Source: Carpediemonas membranifera
Taxonomy: Eukaryota; Fornicata
DNA: 64,000 nucleotides
Direction of reading: 5' to 3'
Assembly (NCBI GenBank): GCA_019828565.1
Contig: JAHDYR010000012.1
Span: 1,302,001-1,366,000, forward strand
Shown here one piece after another: positions 7,921 to 19,542 of this stretch. The position numbers were made by a program, and so were the translations under genes. The first letter of the stretch is position 1. The number at the start of each line of letters is the position of its first letter. The notes under the pieces were generated by a model. It was not told where the DNA came from. It ran no database searches and worked only from the letters and a program-made list of their open reading frames with translations.

Positions 7921-10900
7921 TACGCCCCAGCTTGACCGTCAAGAGCCTGCTGCCAACTCCTCTGGTGTTCTGAAGGACACTGCTGCCATTCTGAAGGCCT
8001 TTGTCGACGAGCTTTGTATTCCAAGGCCGTGTGGCAAGAGGGACAGTTTAATTTGAGTAATTCGGGAAACTTTACTGGAAAGATTTCTTAAATTGTTCTC
8101 CCTGAAACTGCCTGAACTACATTGATGTCAATGTTGTTAGTCCTTCCGGTTGGGGGCGCTCTCCTTGCGTGAATGGAAGGGACAGGTGTTTCGCATACCT
8201 GGACGATTACTCCTTCGAGAACTGCAATGCTAGCCGCTATCGCATGCGCATTGTGTTTATTTGTTGTGTCGCGGGTTTCATTGCGCTCTCACTTTCGGCC
8301 TGGTGCTACCGGGACATGCAGAGGGTTACCTCTGTCGGTTCCAGGAGCTCTACGCCTTGGTGCAGGCGCAGTGCTCTTTCCCTTTCCGCTGTGCGGGTCT
8401 CTTTGCGCCCGAAGTCGTGATAACTCGGATTTAGTGTGTACTAACCCAGATTTTGACTGGCTTGGGATCGCATATTCGTTTGTGTGGTAGTGTGATTTGG
8501 GTGCTTGAGCGTTTTTGCTGCGGCCTGGTGCTACCGGGACACGCGGGGAGTTCCCTCGCTGGTCCCAGGAGCTGTACGCCCCAGCTTGACCGTCAAGAGC
8601 CTGCTGCCAACTCCTCTGGTGTTCTGAAGGACACTGCTGCCATTCTGAAGGCCTTTGTCGACGAGCTTTGTATTCCAAGGCCGTGTGGCAAGAGGGACAG
8701 TTTAATTTGAGTAATTCGGGAAACTTTACTGGAAAGATTTCTTAAATTGTTCTCCCTGAAACTGCCTGAACTACATTGATGTCAATGTTGTTAGTCCTTC
8801 CGGTTGGGGGCGCTCTCCTTGCGTGAATGGAAGGGACAGGTGTTTCGCATACCTGGACGATTACTCCTTCGAGAACTGCAATGCTAGCCGCTATCGCATG
8901 CGCATTGTGTTTATTTGTTGTGTCGCGGGTTTCATTGCGCTCTCACTTTCGGCCTGGTGCTACCGGGACATGCAGAGGGTTACCTCTGTCGGTTCCAGGA
9001 GCTCTACGCCTTGGTGCAGGCGCAGTGCTCTTTCCCTTTCCGCTGTGCGGGTCTCTTTGCGCCCGAAGTCGTGATAACTCGGATTTAGTGTGTACTAACC
9101 CAGATTTTTGACTGGCTTGGGATCGCATATTCGTTTGTGTGGTAGTGTGATTTGGGTGCTTGAGCGTTTTTGCTGCGGCCTGGTGCTACCGGGACACGCG
9201 GGGAGTTCCCTCGCTGGTCCCAGGAGCTGTACGCCCCAGCTTGACCGTCAAGAGCCTGCTGCCAACTCCTCTGGTGTTCTGAAGGACACTGCTGCCATTC
9301 TGAAGGCCTTTGTCGACGAGCTTTGTATTCCAAGGCCGTGTGGCAAGAGGGACAGTTTAATTTGAGTAATTCGGGAAACTTTACTGGAAAGATTTCTTAA
9401 ATTGTTCTCCCTGAAACTGCCTGAACTACATTGATGTCAATGTTGTTAGTCCTTCCGGTTGGGGGCGCTCTCCTTGCGTGAATGGAAGGGACAGGTGTTT
9501 CGCATACCTGGACGATTACTCCTTCGAGAACTGCAATGCTAGCCGCTATCGCATGCGCATTGTGTTTATTTGTTGTGTCGCGGGTTTCATTGCGCTCTCA
9601 CTTTCGGCCTGGTGCTACCGGGACATGCAGAGGGTTACCTCTGTCGGTTCCAGGAGCTCTACGCCTTGGTGCAGGCGCAGTGCTCTTTCCCTTTCCGCTG
9701 TGCGGGTCTCTTTGCGCCCGAAGTCGTGATAACTCGGATTTAGTGTGTACTAACCCAGATTTTGACTGGCTTGGGATCGCATATTCGTTTGTGTGGTAGT
9801 GTGATTTGGGTGCTTGAGCGTTTTTGCTGCGGCCTGGTGCTACCGGGACACGCGGGGGAGTTCCCTCGCTGGTCCCAGGAGCTGTACGCCCCAGCTTGAC
9901 CGTCAAGAGCCTGCTGCCAACTCCTCTGGTGTTCTGAAGGACACTGCTGCCATTCTGAAGGCCTTTGTCGACGAGCTTTGTATTCCAAGGCCGTGTGGCA
10001 AGAGGGACAGTTTAATTTGAGTAATTCGGGAAACTTTACTGGAAAGATTTCTTAAATTGTTCTCCCTGAAACTGCCTGAACTACATTGATGTCAATGTTG
10101 TTAGTCCTTCCGGTTGGGGGCGCTCTCCTTGCGTGAATGGAAGGGACAGGTGTTTCGCATACCTGGACGATTACTCCTTCGAGAACTGCAATGCTAGCCG
10201 CTATCGCATGCGCATTGTGTTTATTTGTTGTGTCGCGGGTTTCATTGCGCTCTCACTTTCGGCCTGGTGCTACCGGGACATGCAGAGGGTTACCTCTGTC
10301 GGTTCCAGGAGCTCTACGCCTTGGTGCAGGCGCAGTGCTCTTTCCCTTTCCGCTGTGCGGGTCTCTTTGCGCCCGAAGTCGTGATAACTCGGATTTAGTG
10401 TGTACTAACCCAGATTTTGACTGGCTTGGGATCGCATATTCGTTTGTGTGGTAGTGTGATTTGGGTGCTTGAGCGTTTTTGCTGCGGCCTGGTGCTACCG
10501 GGACACGCGGGGGAGTTCCCTCGCTGGTCCCAGGAGCTGTACGCCCCAGCTTGACCGTCAAGAGCCTGCTGCCAACTCCTCTGGTGTTCTGAAGGACACT
10601 GCTGCCATTCTGAAGGCCTTTGTCGACGAGCTTTGTATTCCAAGGCCGTGTGGCAAGAGGGACAGTTTAATTTGAGTAATTCGGGAAACTTTACTGGAAA
10701 GATTTCTTAAATTGTTCTCCCTGAAACTGCCTGAACTACATTGATGTCAATGTTGTTAGTCCTTCCGGTTGGGGGCGCTCTCCTTGCGTGAATGGAAGGG
10801 ACAGGTGTTTCGCATACCTGGACGATTACTCCTTCGAGAACTGCAATGCTAGCCGCTATCGCATGCGCATTGTGTTTATTTGTTGTGTCGCGGGTTTCAT

Positions 10901-13900
10901 TGCGCTCTCACTTTCGGCCTGGTGCTACCGGGACATGCAGAGGGTTACCTCTGTCGGTTCCAGGAGCTCTACGCCTTGGTGCAGGCGCAGTGCTCTTTCC
11001 CTTTCCGCTGTGCGGGTCTCTTTGCGCCCGAAGTCGTGATAACTCGGATTTAGTGTGTACTAACCCAGATTTTGACTGGCTTGGGATCGCATATTCGTTT
11101 GTGTGGTAGTGTGATTTGGGTGCTTGAGCGTTTTTGCTGCGGCCTGGTGCTACCGGGACACGCGGGGAGTTCCCTCGCTGGTCCCAGGAGCTGTACGCCC
11201 CAGCTTGACCGTCAAGAGCCTGCTGCCAACTCCTCTGGTGTTCTGAAGGACACTGCTGCCATTCTGAAGGCCTTTGTCGACGAGCTTTGTATTCCAAGGC
11301 CGTGTGGCAAGAGGGACAGTTTAATTTGAGTAATTCGGGAAACTTTACTGGAAAGATTTCTTAAATTGTTCTCCCTGAAACTGCCTGAACTACATTGATG
11401 TCAATGTTGTTAGTCCTTCCGGTTGGGGGCGCTCTCCTTGCGTGAATGGAAGGGACAGGTGTTTCGCATACCTGGACGATTACTCCTTCGAGAACTGCAA
11501 TGCTAGCCGCTATCGCATGCGCATTGTGTTTATTTGTTGTGTCGCGGGTTTCATTGCGCTCTCACTTTCGGCCTGGTGCTACCGGGACATGCAGAGGGTT
11601 ACCTCTGTCGGTTCCAGGAGCTCTACGCCTTGGTGCAGGCGCAGTGCTCTTTTCCCTTTCCGCTGTGCGGGTCTCTTTGCGCCCGAAGTCGTGATAACTC
11701 GGATTTAGTGTGTACTAACCCAGATTTTGACTGGCTTGGGATCGCATATTCGTTTGTGTGGTAGTGTGATTTGGGTGCTTGAGCGTTTTTGCTGCGGCCT
11801 GGTGCTACCGGGACACGCGGGGGAGTTCCCTCGCTGGTCCCAGGAGCTGTACGCCCCAGCTTGACCGTCAAGAGCCTGCTGCCAACTCCTCTGGTGTTCT
11901 GAAGGACACTGCTGCCATTCTGAAGGCCTTTGTCGACGAGCTTTGTATTCCAAGGCCGTGTGGCAAGAGGGACAGTTTAATTTGAGTAATTCGGGAAACT
12001 TTACTGGAAAGATTTCTTAAATTGTTCTCCCTGAAACTGCCTGAACTACATTGATGTCAATGTTGTTAGTCCTTCCGGTTGGGGGCGCTCTCCTTGCGTG
12101 AATGGAAGGGACAGGTGTTTCGCATACCTGGACGATTACTCCTTCGAGAACTGCAATGCTAGCCGCTATCGCATGCGCATTGTGTTTATTTGTTGTGTCG
12201 CGGGTTTCATTGCGCTCTCACTTTCGGCCTGGTGCTACCGGGACATGCAGAGGGTTACCTCTGTCGGTTCCAGGAGCTCTACGCCTTGGTGCAGGCGCAG
12301 TGCTCTTTCCCCTTTCCGCTGTGCGGGTCTCTTTGCGCCCGAAGTCGTGATAACTCGGATTTAGTGTGTACTAACCCAGATTTTGACTGGCTTGGGATCG
12401 CATATTCGTTTGTGTGGTAGTGTGATTTGGGTGCTTGAGCGTTTTTGCTGCGGCCTGGTGCTACCGGGACACGCGGGGAGTTCCCTCGCTGGTCCCAGGA
12501 GCTGTACGCCCCAGCTTGACCGTCAAGAGCCTGCTGCCAACTCCTCTGGTGTTCTGAAGGACACTGCTGCCATTCTGAAGGCCTTTGTCGACGAGCTTTG
12601 TATTCCAAGGCCGTGTGGCAAGAGGGACAGTTTAATTTGAGTAATTCGGGAAACTTTACTGGAAAGATTTCTTAAATTGTTCTCCCTGAAACTGCCTGAA
12701 CTACATTGATGTCAATGTTGTTAGTCCTTCCGGTTGGGGGCGCTCTCCTTGCGTGAATGGAAGGGACAGGTGTTTCGCATACCTGGACGATTACTCCTTC
12801 GAGAACTGCAATGCTAGCCGCTATCGCATGCGCATTGTGTTTATTTGTTGTGTCGCGGGTTTCATTGCGCTCTCACTTTCGGCCTGGTGCTACCGGGACA
12901 TGCAGAGGGTTACCTCTGTCGGTTCCAGGAGCTCTACGCCTTGGTGCAGGCGCAGTGCTCTTTCCCCTTTCCGCTGTGCGGGTCTCTTTGCGCCCGAAGT
13001 CGTGATAACTCGGATTTAGTGTGTACTAACCCAGATTTTGACTGGCTTGGGATCGCATATTCGTTTGTGTGGTAGTGTGATTTGGGTGCTTGAGCGTTTT
13101 TGCTGCGGCCTGGTGCTACCGGGACACGCGGGGAGTTCCCTCGCTGGTCCCAGGAGCTTTACGCCCCAGCTTGACCGTCAAGAGCCTGCTGCCAACTCCT
13201 CTGGTGTTCTGAAGGACACTGCTGCCATTCTGAAGGCCTTTGTCGACGAGCTTTGTATTCCAAGGCCGTGTGGCAAGAGGGACAGTTTAATTTGAGTAAT
13301 TCGGGAAACTTTACTGGAAAGATTTCTTAAATTGTTCTCCCTGAAACTGCCTGAACTACATTGATGTCAATGTTGTTAGTCCTTCCGGTTGGGGGCGCTC
13401 TCCTTGCGTGAATGGAAGGGACAGGTGTTTCGCATACCTGGACGATTACTCCTTCGAGAACTGCAATGCTAGCCGCTATCGCATGCGCATTGTGTTTATT
13501 TGTTGTGTCGCGGGTTTCATTGCGCTCTCACTTTCGGCCTGGTGCTACCGGGACATGCAGAGGGTTACCTCTGTCGGTTCCAGGAGCTCTACGCCTTGGT
13601 GCAGGCGCAGTGCTCTTTTCCCTTTCCGCTGTGCGGGTCTCTTTGCGCCCGAAGTCGTGATAACTCGGATTTAGTGTGTACTAACCCAGATTTTGACTGG
13701 CTTGGGATCGCATATTCGTTTGTGTGGTAGTGTGATTTGGGTGCTTGAGCGTTTTTGCTGCGGCCTGGTGCTACCGGGACACGCGGGGAGTTCCCTCGCT
13801 GGTCCCAGGAGCTGTACGCCCCAGCTTGACCGTCAAGAGCCTGCTGCCAACTCCTCTGGTGTTCTGAAGGACACTGCTGCCATTCTGAAGGCCTTTGTCG

Positions 13901-15608
13901 ACGAGCTTTGTATTCCAAGGCCGTGTGGCAAGAGGGACAGTTTAATTTGAGTAATTCGGGAAACTTTACTGGAAAGATTTCTTAAATTGTTCTCCCTGAA
14001 ACTGCCTGAACTACATTGATGTCAATGTTGTTAGTCCTTCCGGTTGGGGGCGCTCTCCTTGCGTGAATGGAAGGGACAGGTGTTTCGCATACCTGGACGA
14101 TTACTCCTTCGAGAACTGCAATGCTAGCCGCTATCGCATGCGCATTGTGTTTATTTGTTGTGTCGCGGGTTTCATTGCGCTCTCACTTTCGGCCTGGTGC
14201 TACCGGGACATGCAGAGGGTTACCTCTGTCGGTTCCAGGAGCTCTACGCCTTGGTGCAGGCGCAGTGCTCTTTTCCCTTTCCGCTGTGCGGGTCTCTTTG
14301 CGCCCGAAGTCGTGATAACTCGGATTTAGTGTGTACTAACCCAGATTTTGACTGGCTTGGGATCGCATATTCGTTTGTGTGGTAGTGTGATTTGGGTGCT
14401 TGAGCGTTTTTGCTGCGGCCTGGTGCTACCGGGACACGCGGGGGAGTTCCCTCGCTGGTCCCAGGAGCTGTACGCCCCAGCTTGACCGTCAAGAGCCTGC
14501 TGCCAACTCCTCTGGTGTTCTGAAGGACACTGCTGCCATTCTGAAGGCCTTTGTCGACGAGCTTTGTATTCCAAGGCCGTGTGGCAAGAGGGACAGTTTA
14601 ATTTGAGTAATTCGGGAAACTTTACTGGAAAGATTTCTTAAATTGTTCTCCCTGAAACTGCCTGAACTACATTGATGTCAATGTTGTTAGTCCTTCCGGT
14701 TGGGGGCGCTCTCCTTGCGTGAATGGAAGGGACAGGTGTTTCGCATACCTGGACGATTACTCCTTCGAGAACTGCAATGCTAGCCGCTATCGCATGCGCA
14801 TTGTGTTTATTTGTTGTGTCGCGGGTTTCATTGCGCTCTCACTTTCGGCCTGGTGCTACCGGGACATGCAGAGGGTTACCTCTGTCGGTTCCAGGAGCTC
14901 TACGCCTTGGTGCAGGCGCAGTGCTCTTTCCCTTTCCGCTGTGCGGGTCTCTTTGCGCCCGAAGTCGTGATAACTCGGATTTAGTGTGTACTAACCCAGA
15001 TTTTGACTGGCTTGGGATCGCATATTCGTTTGTGTGGTAGTGTGATTTGGGTGCTTGAGCGTTTTTGCTGCGGCCTGGTGCTACCGGGACACGCGGGGGA
15101 GTTCCCTCGCTGGTCCCAGGAGCTGTACGCCCCAGCTTGACCGTCAAGAGCCTGCTGCCAACTCCTCTGGTGTTCTGAAGGACACTGCTGCCATTCTGAA
15201 GGCCTTTGTCGACGAGCTTTGTATTCCAAGGCCGTGTGGCAAGAGGGACAGTTTAATTTGAGTAATTCGGGAAACTTTACTGGAAAGATTTCTTAAATTG
15301 TTCTCCCTGAAACTGCCTGAACTACATTGATGTCAATGTTGTTAGTCCTTCCGGTTGGGGGCGCTCTCCTTGCGTGAATGGAAGGGACAGGTGTTTCGCA
15401 TACCTGGACGATTACTCCTTCGAGAACTGCAATGCTAGCCGCTATCGCATGCGCATTGTGTTTATTTGTTGTGTCGCGGGTTTCATTGCGCTCTCACTTT
15501 CGGCCTGGTGCTACCGGGACATGCAGAGGGTTACCTCTGTCGGTTCCAGGAGCTCTACGCCTTGGTGCAGGCGCAGTGCTCTTTCCCTTTCCGCTGTGCG
15601 GGTCTCTT

Positions 15609-15671
15609 TGTCACGGTAGTTTAGACCATTTTTACCTTTAGACGGTTTACCTATAAACAGTTCGCTTCACA
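15609..15671 (+). repeat. 5' LTR of element 1 (63 bp)
   Basis: Starts TGTCACGGTAG and ends CGCTTCACA; identical to 26247-26309. Extremely short for an LTR. Confidence 0.92.
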
Positions 15672-15682
15672 GTATTAATACT
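15671..15682. promoter_or_regulatory. Palindrome at the primer-binding position of element 1
   Basis: AGTATTAATACT, a perfect 12-bp palindrome overlapping the last LTR base, sits where a tRNA primer-binding site is expected. The gag ATG follows 10 bases later (15693). Similar palindromes occupy the same position in the other two LTR elements. Confidence 0.6.
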
Positions 15683-15692
15683 AGTCATTGCG

Positions 15693-16156
15693 ATGTCCCT
15701 GACGTTTGAAACTCCGTCAATCGATACCGAAACAGCTACCTTTGAGTCCCTCCAAGACTTCAAGGCCAAAGCCACAATATTCCTCGACACTCACAAGAAA
15801 CTCCCCTTAAGCATCCTCCTTTCCCCGTCAACGCGTTTAGAGCTACAAGCGGATGACCATGACCCCGCTACCATCAAGTTGGACGCGTTCATCGCCTGGG
15901 TGGAGCAGCGCCTTATGCCTGATGACGTCCTACAACTGACGAAGGACCTAGCCGCCCTAAAGGCCCCTACAGCAACCCCGGGCCCTCACGCGCTCCTCAG
16001 CATCACCCGCCAACACGCCGCCACCGTGCGTACCCGCCTCCAACTCTTCGATAAGCTGGCAGACGATGACGACCTACTCCAAGATCTACCTGAGGACAGT
16101 ACTCCCGGCGACAACTTCTCTCGCTACGCGGGGAAGTGCTTCGTAAAGGGCCTAGG
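15693..16156 (+). CDS. gag, N-terminal part, element 1 (interrupted)
   Basis: Starts at ATG 15693 and reads about 155 codons of a helical gag-type protein ending in the phrase GKCFVKGLG. The frame is broken by the nested non-LTR element at 16157. The reading frame resumes exactly in phase at 22503 (after the second copy of the 15-bp duplication), showing gag-pol was open when the nested element arrived. Confidence 0.8.
16142..16156. repeat. Left target-site duplication of nested non-LTR element
   Basis: CGTAAAGGGCCTAGG, repeated exactly at 22488-22502. Directly abuts the (GAAA)n tail of the nested element. Confidence 0.92.
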
Positions 16157-16927
16157 AAAGAAAGAAAGAAATTTATGGTGCTTGGATTCTGACCCCGGAC
16201 TGAGCTTGTTTCCCGTTGTCTTGGAGCTGAGTGCCCCGGGGTACTGCCTATTTCCCGTGGCAAACTGGTCAGCAGCGTTTGCCTTGGGCTTTCGGTGCTA
16301 CTGTCTCCGCGGAAAGCCGATTCCAATCGCCCCAGAGGCCCTGCGGCCATCTCCGTGCAAATATGCTTTCCTGTCTCCCTGAAAGTCCGGCAACTATCCG
16401 GGGAGCCTGGGGGTCTGTCCTCGGGGCATTGACAGGCAGGATCGTCCTGCAGAACCTTGACTATGACACTCCTTGCTTCCCTGCAGTCCTTGTAGAGCCG
16501 TTCAGCCACGGCACCCTCTCGTCTGTCCGGTTCCCCAATTCCATGCCCCCTCGACTCTGTTAAGAGGCCTACCCGAAGGCGGGGAAAGTGACTAAGTCCA
16601 TGCTGTCTACCCCGGTTAGGTGGCGTGGGTCAGCGGCAGCCCCAGGCACTAGGCCTGGTTGTCCTGTTACCCCTTACAACATTTCGCTTGCACTACATGT
16701 CCTTGGTTTCCCATGTCGTTAACAAGGGCGGCAGGGGCACCTGTGCCCCTCCGACCCCCGTGGCCAGTCCCTGCAGTTTCCTTGGGGTCCCAACGAGTGG
16801 TGCAACCATATGAATATGGATTTCCTTGACCTTATCCTTGCTCTGTCCTTGTTGCATGTCCTTTCTTTCTTATTTCTGGTCTGTCCTTCCTGTTAATTCC
16901 TTGCAGTCGTTCCTTCCCTTGCTTTGG

Positions 16928-16976
16928 TTCCTGGCTACCGGGATACGTGGGGCCTTTCCTCACTGATCCCAGGAGC
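16928..16976 (+). other. Structured hairpin in 3' UTR of nested non-LTR element (antisense to it)
   Basis: CCTGGCTACCGGGATACG... pairs GGGAT with ATCCC and GTGGGG with CCTCAC (one G-U). Compared with satellite copies, several stem positions change on both sides. The element's own transcript would contain the complement. It lies about 85 bp after the endonuclease stop. Confidence 0.5.
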
Positions 16977-17057
16977 TTAGCACCAGCGAGGGTGGTCCAT
17001 GGCTGATTCCTTGTCCATCCCTTCCCGGTCCTGGAGTCAGGGGTTCATGACATGCTT

Positions 17058-18176
17058 CTATTCCACCTTGAAGCTGTTGTAAACCTTTGCCAGTTCCCGT
17101 AGTCCTGCCGTGAGGCCTTCCCAAATGTCTATTTCTGTCCATGGGGTTCGCTGGAGTTCGCTCCACACTCCGTTCCCGAACACTTTGTCCCTTGCCTTTG
17201 CTCCCCTGTTGTTCACTGGGTCGCCCATGCATGCTCTTATAGTCTCTTCCCATTGGTCCGAGCTCTTGATCCTGTTCAGCTTTGAGACTGTGACTGGCCC
17301 CTCCTTCTTTTTCATGGGCCAGGTGTGCACCTCGGGTATGGCCAGAGCCACGTCTCGCTCACTTCTGCCATAGTACCGTTGTTCCTTCCATGCTAGTGTG
17401 ATTCCATTGTGTGCTGAGCCCCATACCCCGACCTTCTGAGACTCTACCACCTCAATCTCCGCCCCCTGGATTCCTGGTGTTGTCACTGCAAAGTCCGGGG
17501 TTGATGTTCCTGATGTGAGCGTCCCAGACTTGGGTATGATGGCTTTGAGCCTGTGCTTCTCCATCATATCCTTCCACCGGGTGGATCTTTCCATCTGGCC
17601 TGGGTCGATGTTCCAGTCTCCCATAATTATGGCCTCCATGCTCCCTTTCATGTCCATGATCTTCTGTATAGTGTCCCTGAATCCATCCTTCTCCTGCTTG
17701 CTGTGGCCGGATGGAGGGCCATACACGTTGATGACTAGTATGTCCCTGCCGGTTCTCATTATGCTGGCTTGCACTCTTCCCGATAGGCTGTCCGTTATGC
17801 CGATGTCCCACTTTGCAGTTGCGTGTGGGCTCACTCTCGTGCCGATGCCTTCCCTTGTTCCCTTCCATCTTGGCGCAGGTTCGTCATTGCCTGCTATGCC
17901 TAGTTGTCGGTTGATGCGGTGCTGACTTTTGACATCCGCCTTTCGTTTTTCGTTGGCTAAGACCAGGTCCTCTTCCGTCTCCCTCCCTGCTAGTGCGTAG
18001 TCAAGGTCCATGAAGCAATGAACCCTCGTATTCGCCGTTCTCCATGTCTCTTGTATGAGTACTGCCTCTATGTCCTTCAACCTTAGCTGAATCGCCGTTG
18101 CCATAGACGCCGTGAAGTCCTTTCCTCTTCCTATGTGTCCCTCTGTGTTCAGACTAAGTATCTTGTAGGTTACCAT
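17058..18176 (-). CDS. APE-type endonuclease of nested non-LTR element (372 aa)
   Basis: Shows the order of exonuclease/endonuclease/phosphatase blocks: LSLNTEGHIG near the start, LIQETW (metal-binding Glu), VINVYGPPSG, IIMGDWNIDP (D-x-N), a TSTPDFAVT block and GSAHNGITL near the SDH position. In active enzymes the last block is S-D-H; here Asp is Ala, so activity may be lost. Such domains nick target DNA for reverse transcription. No RT follows, unlike normal elements where EN and RT are fused. Confidence 0.8.
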   Translation of the reverse strand: MVTYKILSLNTEGHIGRGKDFTASMATAIQLRLKDIEAVLIQETWRTANTRVHCFMDLDYALAGRETEEDLVLANEKRKADVKSQHRINRQLGIAGNDEPAPRWKGTREGIGTRVSPHATAKWDIGITDSLSGRVQASIMRTGRDILVINVYGPPSGHSKQEKDGFRDTIQKIMDMKGSMEAIIMGDWNIDPGQMERSTRWKDMMEKHRLKAIIPKSGTLTSGTSTPDFAVTTPGIQGAEIEVVESQKVGVWGSAHNGITLAWKEQRYYGRSERDVALAIPEVHTWPMKKKEGPVTVSKLNRIKSSDQWEETIRACMGDPVNNRGAKARDKVFGNGVWSELQRTPWTEIDIWEGLTAGLRELAKVYNSFKVE

Positions 18177-18507
18177 TGCCTTTGTCCTGTTTCCTTATCC
18201 TGCGAATTCCCAGAATTTGGGAGCCCCAGCTTCCCGCTCCTCTCCTGCTATCCTTGTCCTAACAAGGGGCCTAGATGCCGGTCTCGGTGACCCTTGTCAG
18301 GCCAACCTTGTTACCACCTGGTGACCTTCCATTCTTCGGGCAGGGTACTTAGGAGGGGGACGATATGACGTGACCCCCCTTTGGCTGCCGCTACAGCCTA
18401 CCGGCAGTGCATTTCAGCTAATGCCGGGCCCTGGGTGGGAGCCAGGGCTTGTGAATTATAAAGAAAATGTTGCTTGTTCCTTGAAAGAATACTGCTTTAC
18501 CATGTCC

Positions 18508-19458
18508 TTACTCCTCCTCCGTGGACTCCCCACTGCCGCTGCAGCTGTCCTCGGCCTGACTCACTTGCTGTCCTTGTAGACTCTGCATTACCGTGATGAA
18601 CTGGGTCATCAGGTCCATGGGTGAGATCTGCTTGGCCTTCTTAGCCTTCTTGTGCTTGTGCCGGGGGATCGTGGGCTTCTCCTTGCTGGGCTTAGTCGCG
18701 ACGCCGGAGAGCACCAACCTTCCGTGGCCTTGCTCTTGCATGAGTCGGGCAGCCTTGAGCGCTGAGATCTCTTGTTGCGCCTCTGCCAACTGCTTTCGGA
18801 GCCGCAGCTTCTCCGAGTCCATGCCGGTTGCCTGTCTGCTTCCAGACTCCCAGTCCATGTCCTCTTCGTGCCTGCTTCTCTTTCCGCTGTCCGAGTCCAT
18901 GATCCTACTCGTGCTGCCCTCCTTGCGCTTGAGCGTCGTGGAGGAAGAGTGATCCTTGCTGTTGTCCATGCCTCCCTCTGAGCCTCTACCGGCCCAGGTG
19001 TTCCCGCTGAACGAGCCTCTCATCTGCGTTCCCGTGTTGTCCTGTCTCTCCCTGTCGTCTCCTCCGTGGTTACGATCCGAGGTCCTGTTCATGTTACCAG
19101 CTCTGTCGCCGGTTCTGTCGTCAGCTCTGACACCAGCTCTACCGCCGGCTCCGTGTCCTACCCTTCTGTCCTCTTCCCTGTCTCCATGCTGGTCGTGATG
19201 TCCTTGATCCGCGTCCTGGCCGAAGTGCCTGCCCACCATCCTGGTGCTAATCCGCCTCGCCTTTTCCTCCAGGCCGTTGTCGAAGAACCTACTTTGGTAT
19301 GGCTGTTCGGACTTTCCGTCGATGGTGGGGACATACGTGATGCCTGGGACATTGACTGTGTTGGCTCTGGGCTCGTCCGGGATAGCTGCCGAGACTAGTC
19401 TGGCCCCTTCCTTGCGCATGCGGCTTAGGATGGTCCCAGCCTCGCTGACCCTGACCAT
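18508..19458 (-). CDS. Basic, coiled-coil region of non-LTR ORF1
   Basis: 316 codons open. The middle is rich in Arg, Asp, Gly and His, followed by a coiled coil (KLRLRKQLAEAQQEISALKA) and a Lys-rich stretch (KHKKAKKAKQ). This resembles the nucleic-acid-binding and multimerising parts of non-LTR ORF1 proteins. It is likely the C-terminal part of the product whose earlier parts lie at 19543-22012, or a separate ORF; frames between 19458 and 19680 are interrupted. Confidence 0.5.
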   Translation of the reverse strand: MVRVSEAGTILSRMRKEGARLVSAAIPDEPRANTVNVPGITYVPTIDGKSEQPYQSRFFDNGLEEKARRISTRMVGRHFGQDADQGHHDQHGDREEDRRVGHGAGGRAGVRADDRTGDRAGNMNRTSDRNHGGDDRERQDNTGTQMRGSFSGNTWAGRGSEGGMDNSKDHSSSTTLKRKEGSTSRIMDSDSGKRSRHEEDMDWESGSRQATGMDSEKLRLRKQLAEAQQEISALKAARLMQEQGHGRLVLSGVATKPSKEKPTIPRHKHKKAKKAKQISPMDLMTQFITVMQSLQGQQVSQAEDSCSGSGESTEEE

Positions 19459-19542
19459 GCCCCCAGTCTCTCGGGATGAAGCTCGCCCCTAGGGTGATCC
19501 TACCCCCTGTTCCTGGGGGCCTTGACGTTGACTATGACCTTC

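Larger units (their letters stand above)
7595..15608. repeat. Tandem satellite array, ~655-bp unit, left part
   Basis: Units are almost identical, with a recurring landmark (GAATGGAAGGGACAGGTGTT) spaced 654-656 bp apart at 8169, 8823, 9478, 10133, 10788, 11442, 12098, 12753, 13408, 14063, 14719 and 15374. The first unit is partial. Differences between units are almost only one-base changes in homopolymers (for example CTTTCCC/CTTTTCCC, CGGGGAG/CGGGGGAG). Each unit contains two related hairpins (see 7642-7697 and 7867-7920). Open frames recur in several registers but look like by-products of repeat identity. The array is interrupted at 15608 by LTR element 1 and resumes at 26310. Confidence 0.95.

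Noticed and set aside
7595-15608. Array considered as a CRISPR-like locus
   Set aside because: Units are ~655 bp and nearly identical throughout, with no short repeat/variable spacer pattern; the genome is eukaryotic.
7634-15641. Many repeated open frames of 68-129 codons in the satellite, on both strands
   Set aside because: They recur because the unit recurs, open and close with one-base homopolymer changes, exist in overlapping registers on both strands and carry no domain.
15693-16382. Gag of element 1 read as a 229-codon gene
   Set aside because: After 16156 the frame runs into the tail and 3' UTR of the nested non-LTR element; the true continuation is at 22503.
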